Shown here piece by piece: positions 6,865 to 10,407 of a stretch of DNA of 10,407 nt. The notes beneath the pieces are model-generated. The model was not told the origin of the DNA, searched no databases, and was given only the letters and a program-made list of their open reading frames with translations. Location: assembly GCA_021812735.1 (NCBI GenBank), contig JAKAMV010000266.1, forward strand, positions 1-10,407, given 5' to 3'. Each line of letters opens with the position of its first letter. Position 1 is the first letter of the stretch. The position numbers and the translations under genes were made by a program. Source of the DNA: Chloroflexota bacterium (GTDB taxonomy: Bacteria > Chloroflexota > Limnocylindria > Limnocylindrales > CSP1-4).

Positions 6865-7695
6865 CTAGAGCTCCACCGACCCCCTGACGACGGTGACGGT
6901 CCGCCCGCCCACGAACACGCGCCCGTCGTCCGCCTGCGTGATCTCGATGCGCCCCGCCCGGCCGACCGCCAGTCCTTGCGTCGCCACGTAGGGGGCCCTG
7001 ATCCGCCCCGTCTCGATCAGCCAGCCCGCCACCGAAGCGTTGAGACTGCCCGTGACGGGGTCCTCCACCGTGAACCCGTTCTGCGGGTAGAGGGCGCGCA
7101 GCTCGATCGCCACGGGGGAGCCCTCCGGGTAGAAGCCCACCAGGCCGACATCCAGCGGCACGGCACCGGGCTGCACGGCGAGCACGGCAGCGGCGTCGCG
7201 CAGGAGCAGGGCCACCCAGCCGGGACCGTTGTCCGCCCAGGCCGCGTCCACGATGTCCGCGCGGGCGATGTTGAGACCGGCGGCGATCGCCGCCAAGTCG
7301 GCCTCGTCCACTGGTCCAGAGCGGCGGAGCGGGGGAGCGGCGAACGCGAGCCCTTCGCCCGACCGTCTGATCTCCACGGACCCGGCTGGGCAAGACTGCA
7401 CGACCCGGTCGTGCTCCTTGGGCCGCCCGCCCGACTCGAGCCAGGCGTGGCACGTGCCGAGCGTGGGGTGGCCTGCGAAGGGCAGCTCGGAGTCAGGGGT
7501 GAAGATGCGGACGGCGTAGTCGGCGGCGGGATCGTCAACCGGCACGATGAACGTCGTCTCGGAGAGGTTGGTCCAGCGTGCGAACCGCTGCATCTCCGAG
7601 GCTGCGAGCCCAGACGCGTCCAGCACCACCGCGAGCGGGTTGCCCAGTCCGGGCCCCGTCGTGAACACATCGACTTGGGCGAAGGGTCGCTGCAT
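6865..7695 (-). CDS. PhzF-family isomerase/epimerase-like protein
   Basis: A 276-residue member of the PhzF/YddE fold (diaminopimelate-epimerase-like), named after the phenazine isomerase PhzF. Most family members have unknown substrates. Visible motifs are FTTGPGLGNPLAVV (11-24), LSETTF with the conserved catalytic Glu46, FTPDSELPFAGHPTLG (65-80), and EDPVTGSLNAS (211-221) with the Asp-Pro-x-Thr-Gly-Ser loop that holds the second active-site region. It is therefore intact. It runs opposite to its neighbours and sits between rplS and rnhB, where many bacteria carry lepB. No phenazine genes are nearby, so no phenazine role is implied. The ATG (complement of 7693-7695) has only a weak binding site; GAGGAG occurs about 25 bases upstream, too far to be ideal. 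Confidence 0.92.
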   Translation of the reverse strand: MQRPFAQVDVFTTGPGLGNPLAVVLDASGLAASEMQRFARWTNLSETTFIVPVDDPAADYAVRIFTPDSELPFAGHPTLGTCHAWLESGGRPKEHDRVVQSCPAGSVEIRRSGEGLAFAAPPLRRSGPVDEADLAAIAAGLNIARADIVDAAWADNGPGWVALLLRDAAAVLAVQPGAVPLDVGLVGFYPEGSPVAIELRALYPQNGFTVEDPVTGSLNASVAGWLIETGRIRAPYVATQGLAVGRAGRIEITQADDGRVFVGGRTVTVVRGSVEL

Positions 7696-7744
7696 GCTCT
7701 TGAGTGTGCCGCCGATCTCCTCGCGGCGCTACGCTACGGACCCG

Positions 7745-8512
7745 ATGGCCGCGATCGTCCCCACCCTCCGATTCGAGCGCCCGCTGTGGCGGGCCGGCCT
7801 CGCACGTGTCGCCGGTGTCGACGAGGTGGGCGTGGCGCCGACCTGCGGGGCCGTTGTGGCGGCCGCAGTGATCATGCCGTCCAACTGCCGGCGCATCCCC
7901 GGCGTGCGGGACTCCAAGACACTCTCCTGGGCCCAGCGCGAGCGCCTCGCGCCGATCATCCGGCGCCGGGCCATTGCCGTCGGCGTGGGCGCCGCGTCCG
8001 TGGCCGACATCGACCGCCTCAACATCTACCACGCCACCCACCTCGCGATGCGCCGCGCGGTCGCGCGCCTCGGGGGCCACGACCACGTGCTGGTGGACGG
8101 CCTGCGCATCGCTGGCTTCGAGGAGCAGGTCGGTCCCTACACCGCGATCGTCGACGGGGATGCGCAGGTCTACTCGATCGCGTGCGCCTCGGTGATCGCC
8201 AAGACCGTCCGTGATCGGATGATGCACAACCTGGCGCTGCGCTACCCGCAGTACGGCTGGGAGCGGAACGCCGGATACGCCACGCTCGAGCACCGCGCGG
8301 CGATCCGGGCCCACGGCCTGACGCCGCACCACCGCAGGAGCTGGCAGGCGATCCAGGTGCTCCTGGCGGGCGATCAGCTGGCCCTGTTCGGCGAGGTATC
8401 GGAGGGCTCCGGCGGCGCCGGGCCGAGGGTCTCGCCCGATGCCGACGCTGATCTGGTCGAGGCCGCCCTCGAACTCGACCTGGAGTCGGCGCCGTTCACG
8501 ACCGACACCTGA
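7745..8512 (+). CDS. rnhB: Ribonuclease HII with an altered GRG motif
   Basis: RNase HII cuts at ribonucleotides embedded in DNA, starting ribonucleotide excision repair. With the ATG at 7745 it has 255 residues. The four catalytic acids are visible: Asp26 and Glu27 (GVDEVG), Asp118 (VLVDG) and Asp139 (DGDAQVYSIACASVIAK). The C-terminal signature NAGYATLEH with Tyr178, then GLTPHHRRSW, is also present. The oddity is the normally conserved D-E-[AV]-G-R-G-P motif, which reads D-E-V-G-V-A-P (residues 26-32), so the Arg and second Gly that contact the substrate junction are missing. In-frame starts also exist at 7694 (ATG, with GAAGGG upstream), 7700 (TTG) and 7706 (GTG). I chose 7745 because it gives a normal 20-residue lead to the core, but it lacks a clear binding site. 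The acidic C-terminal tail is not conserved. Confidence 0.93.
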   Translation: MAAIVPTLRFERPLWRAGLARVAGVDEVGVAPTCGAVVAAAVIMPSNCRRIPGVRDSKTLSWAQRERLAPIIRRRAIAVGVGAASVADIDRLNIYHATHLAMRRAVARLGGHDHVLVDGLRIAGFEEQVGPYTAIVDGDAQVYSIACASVIAKTVRDRMMHNLALRYPQYGWERNAGYATLEHRAAIRAHGLTPHHRRSWQAIQVLLAGDQLALFGEVSEGSGGAGPRVSPDADADLVEAALELDLESAPFTTDT

Positions 8513-8573
8513 TCGTCATCGGACGGCACGTGCTTCGCCGGCGCGGCCGGGGCGAATCGCGACGTCTGCCGCG

Positions 8574-8605
8574 CAAGGCGCGGCTAAGCCGCGGCCAAGG
8601 CGCGG
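8574..8605 (+). repeat. Direct repeat and small hairpin before yraN
   Basis: CAAGGCGCGG occurs at 8574-8583 and 8596-8605, 22 bases apart. Between them is a perfect hairpin CGCGGC-TAA-GCCGCG (8579-8593). The second repeat copy supplies the AAGG ribosome binding site and runs up to the yraN ATG at 8606. The hairpin could therefore affect translation of yraN, but short GC-rich repeats are expected by chance here. Confidence 0.45.
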
Positions 8606-9034
8606 ATGATTGGCCCGGAGCAGGCTCTGGGCATGGAACGTGCACGCTCAACGCGGGCGCAGTGCATCGGCGATGACGGCGAGCGCATGGCGGCGGAGCG
8701 GCTCGCGGCCATGGGCTGGCAGATCATCGCCCGCAACCTCCGGATCGGCCGCGCCGAGGTGGACCTGCTCGCGGTGGACCCGTCGGACCCGCCGTCGCTG
8801 GTCGTGGTCGAGGTTCGCCGCCGCAGCCGCCGCGACTTCGGGCTGGCCGAGGAGACCGTCGACTGGCGCAAGCGCGCCGCGCTTCGTCGCACGGCCGGTG
8901 AGCTCGCGGCGCGCCGGGCACTCCCGGACGGACGACGGCTGCCGTCGCTGCCGGTGCGGGTGGACCTGATCGCGATCGACCGGGATCCCGACGGCCGGAC
9001 GTCGCTGCGGCACCACCGGGGCATCGACACCTAG
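8606..9034 (+). CDS. yraN: YraN/UPF0102 family nuclease-fold protein
   Basis: A 142-residue protein of the UPF0102 family, which has a PD-(D/E)xK endonuclease-like fold and is suspected to act on branched or recombining DNA; its function is not well established. The family layout is visible: GDDGERMAAERLAAMGW (22-38, with Glu26), IGRAEVDLLAVD (47-58, with Asp53), VVVEVRRRS (66-74, with Glu69; Arg71 in place of the fold's usual Lys, as also seen in E. coli YraN) and VRVDLIAID (117-125). It follows rnhB by 93 bases, the usual neighbour. The ATG at 8606 has AAGG five bases upstream; an ATG at 8633 with GGAG at 8617-8620 is an alternative that would trim nine residues. The stop is immediately followed by the inverted repeats near the IS element. 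Confidence 0.9.
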   Translation: MIGPEQALGMERARSTRAQCIGDDGERMAAERLAAMGWQIIARNLRIGRAEVDLLAVDPSDPPSLVVVEVRRRSRRDFGLAEETVDWRKRAALRRTAGELAARRALPDGRRLPSLPVRVDLIAIDRDPDGRTSLRHHRGIDT

Positions 9035-9111
9035 GAGCGTGCGCGACGCCAGGCGGGAACGCTCGAGCAGGCCTGCGCCGGTGCAGACGAGCGTGTCGCT
9101 CCTCCGCCTGG
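9033..9111. repeat. Nested inverted repeats between yraN and the transposase
   Basis: Several perfect arms face each other here: AGGAGCG (9033-9039) with CGCTCCT (9097-9103), CCAGGCGG (9049-9056) with CCGCCTGG (9104-9111), and ACGCTCG (9059-9065) with CGAGCGT (9088-9094). A palindrome GCAGGCCTGC (9067-9076) lies in the centre. The second and third pairs stack into one long hairpin; the first pair crosses the second, so it would be an alternative fold. It may be a bidirectional terminator or the subterminal structure of the IS end. The matching other IS end lies outside the window, so terminal repeats cannot be tested. Confidence 0.55.
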
Positions 9112-10407
9112 GTCGTCGCCCGGTGGGCCGAGTGCCGTTCCAGCCCTGCGGCTGATGTGGTCGGGTGGCGCGGAAGAGCTTGCCCAGGTTGTGCACGGCG
9201 CAGACGAGGTGCCACTCGCCGTCCACCTTGGCCCGGCCGCGCAGGTGGAAGCGGCGGAAGCCCCGGGCCTCCTTGATCTGGCCGAAGCCGGGCTCGACGA
9301 TCGCCTTGCGCCTGGCGTACTCGGCGCGCCCCTGCTTCGTGCGCAGCCTGCGCGCCATGCGCCCGGCCCGGTTGAGAGAGGCCGGGATGCGGCCCCGGGG
9401 AGCGGAGGGGGCCGGGGTGCCGTGCTTGTCGCGGCGGATGGCGATGCACGCGTCGATGCCCCGGGCCTCGAGATGGGTGAGGTTCTCGTCGGAGGCGTAG
9501 CCCGCGTCGGCGAGGAGCTTCGCTGGCCGCCGCCCCGTGTTCGCCTCGACCTAGTCGACCACCTCGGGTAGGGCCCCCGTGTCGGTGGCCGAGGCAGCGA
9601 GGCTGGTGGCCACGATGACCTGGTGGGCCTCGTCCACGGCGGCCTGCGCGCTGTAGCCGTAGATGAAGCCGTCGGGCTTGCTCAACATGATCCGGCTGTC
9701 GGGATCAGTGAAGCTGCGCTGGGCCTTCGCCTCGGGCAGTGCGGCAGGATCGCCGGTCCGCTCTTTGGCCTCCTGTTCGAGGGCCGCCTTGGCCGCGCGG
9801 ATCCTGGCCAGGCGGGTCTCCCGGCGGCGCAGCTCAGCGGGCGGCTCGTCGCCCCGGGCCTCGCCGCAGCGGGCGTCTTCCGCCTGGTCCGCCGCCTCGG
9901 CCGCCTCGAGGAGCGCCTGCACCTCGGCGGCGAGCTGGGCCTCCCGCTCCACCATGCGGAAGTAGCTCATCGCCTTGTGCTTCGAGGCGTTGGCCTTCAG
10001 CTTGGTGCCGTCGAGGGCGATCCGCCCGAGCCGCACCAGGCCCGCCGCCTGGCAGAGCGCGAGCACGTCGAGGAAGAGGGCCCGAAAGGCGGGGAGGTGC
10101 CGCCGGCGGAACTCGGCGATCGTCTTGTGGTCGGGACGGGCCAGCCCCGCGAGGAACATGAAGTTGACGTCGCAGGCCAACCGCTCCTCGATCCGCCGCG
10201 AGCTCATCACGCCTGTGGCGTAGCCGTAGAGGAGCACCTTCAGCATCATCCGGGGATGGTAGGGGGGGCATCCCCCGGGGCTCCTCGTGGGCCGCTAGGA
10301 AGACCTGAAGGTCGAGCTCGTCAACGAGGTCCGAGACGAACGCCGCCAGGCCGTCGGGGTCGACCCAGTCGTGCAGGCTGGGCGGCATGAGCAGGAGGCT
10401 GTCCTGG
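9112..10407 (-). mobile_element. IS1182-like insertion sequence remnant, right end outside window
   Basis: The region is defined by a transposase of the DDE type read on the minus strand, whose N-terminus continues past the right edge. The left boundary is uncertain: coding similarity stops at about 9143 and the inverted repeats at 9033-9111 may belong to the element end or to the host. No terminal inverted repeats or target-site duplication can be identified from one end. The element sits directly behind yraN and does not interrupt it. The transposase is broken, so the copy is probably inactive unless another copy supplies enzyme. Confidence 0.75.
9143..10407 (-). pseudogene. IS1182-family transposase, frameshifted and with a nonsense codon
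   Basis: DDE transposase read from right to left. The N-terminal part (10407 down to about 10269) has LLLMPPSLHDWVDPDGLAAF and VSDLVDELDLQ, typical of the family. The frame then shifts by one base in a G7 tract (10262-10268); with G6 it would continue as PPYHPRMMLKVLLYGY. The next part (10261-9554) holds SSRRIEERL, RPDHKTIAEFRRRH and the first catalytic Asp in IALDGTKLKAN (codon 10010-10012). A coiled, Glu/Ala-rich stretch follows. An in-frame TAG at 9551-9553 interrupts D-x-VEANTG, where a Gln is expected. Beyond it come LADAGY (second Asp, 9506-9508) and the catalytic Glu in VEPGFGQIKEARGF (9293-9295), then CAVHNLGKLFR. No stop follows in this frame before it runs antisense into yraN. The first few codons lie outside the window. 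Confidence 0.88.

Noticed and set aside
6751..8214. A 487-codon plus-strand open frame across the phzF-like gene and part of rnhB
   Set aside because: Its translation is Arg/His/Pro-rich without a domain, and it is antisense to an intact PhzF-family gene and out of frame with rnhB.
8648..9142. C-terminal part of the transposase as a real domain
   Set aside because: Beyond about 9143 the sequence loses transposase character and runs antisense to yraN, so it is read-through of a frame without a stop.
9155..10390. Plus-strand open frames over the IS region (9155-9571 and 9623-10390)
   Set aside because: They are antisense to recognisable transposase segments carrying the DDE residues and have no domain of their own.

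Overview
The window is very GC-rich and densely coded. It carries a conserved bacterial translation/secretion gene neighbourhood followed by the edge of a decayed insertion sequence. The gene order ffh - (DUF3352-type membrane protein) - rpsP - khpA - rimM - trmD - rplS - [phzF-like, reverse] - rnhB - yraN is the widely conserved ffh/rpsP/trmD/rplS/rnhB block. The GC content, TTG/GTG starts and a DUF3352-like protein with a proline-rich cytoplasmic tail suggest an uncultured Chloroflexota (Limnocylindria/Ellin6529-like) or possibly an actinobacterium. This placement is inference from sequence style, not from a marker search.

Layout. 1-138 is the 3' end of an unrecognised gene. 139-575 has no convincing gene, but contains three similar GC-rich hairpins and a plausible promoter for ffh. 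576-6016 holds six same-strand genes: ffh, the DUF3352-like gene, rpsP, khpA, rimM and trmD, with gaps of 18, 70, 7 and 7 bases and finally a one-base stop/start overlap. 6017-6285 is a regulatory gap with an inverted repeat, a perfect 12-base tandem repeat and a strong-looking promoter (CTGACA, 17-base spacer, TATCCT) for rplS (6286-6630). A strong hairpin at 6675-6699 separates rplS from the convergent phzF-like gene (6865-7695, minus strand). rnhB and yraN follow on the plus strand. From about 9112 to the right edge is an IS1182-like element whose transposase (minus strand) is broken by a one-base frameshift in a G7 tract and by an in-frame TAG.

How the genes work together. Ffh recognises signal sequences on nascent chains. 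RpsP, RimM and RplS are ribosomal proteins or a ribosome-assembly factor. TrmD methylates G37 of tRNAs to keep the reading frame, and KhpA is a small RNA-binding protein. RnhB removes ribonucleotides from DNA. The DUF3352-like protein is the least understood member and sits directly behind ffh.

No CRISPR array, tRNA, rRNA or obviously new defence system is visible. The points most worth a second look are: an RNase HII whose substrate-recognition GRG motif reads G-V-A although all catalytic acids are kept; a TrmD with changes at two normally conserved positions; the envelope protein inserted in the ffh-rpsP operon; the structured leader before ffh; and the decaying transposase.
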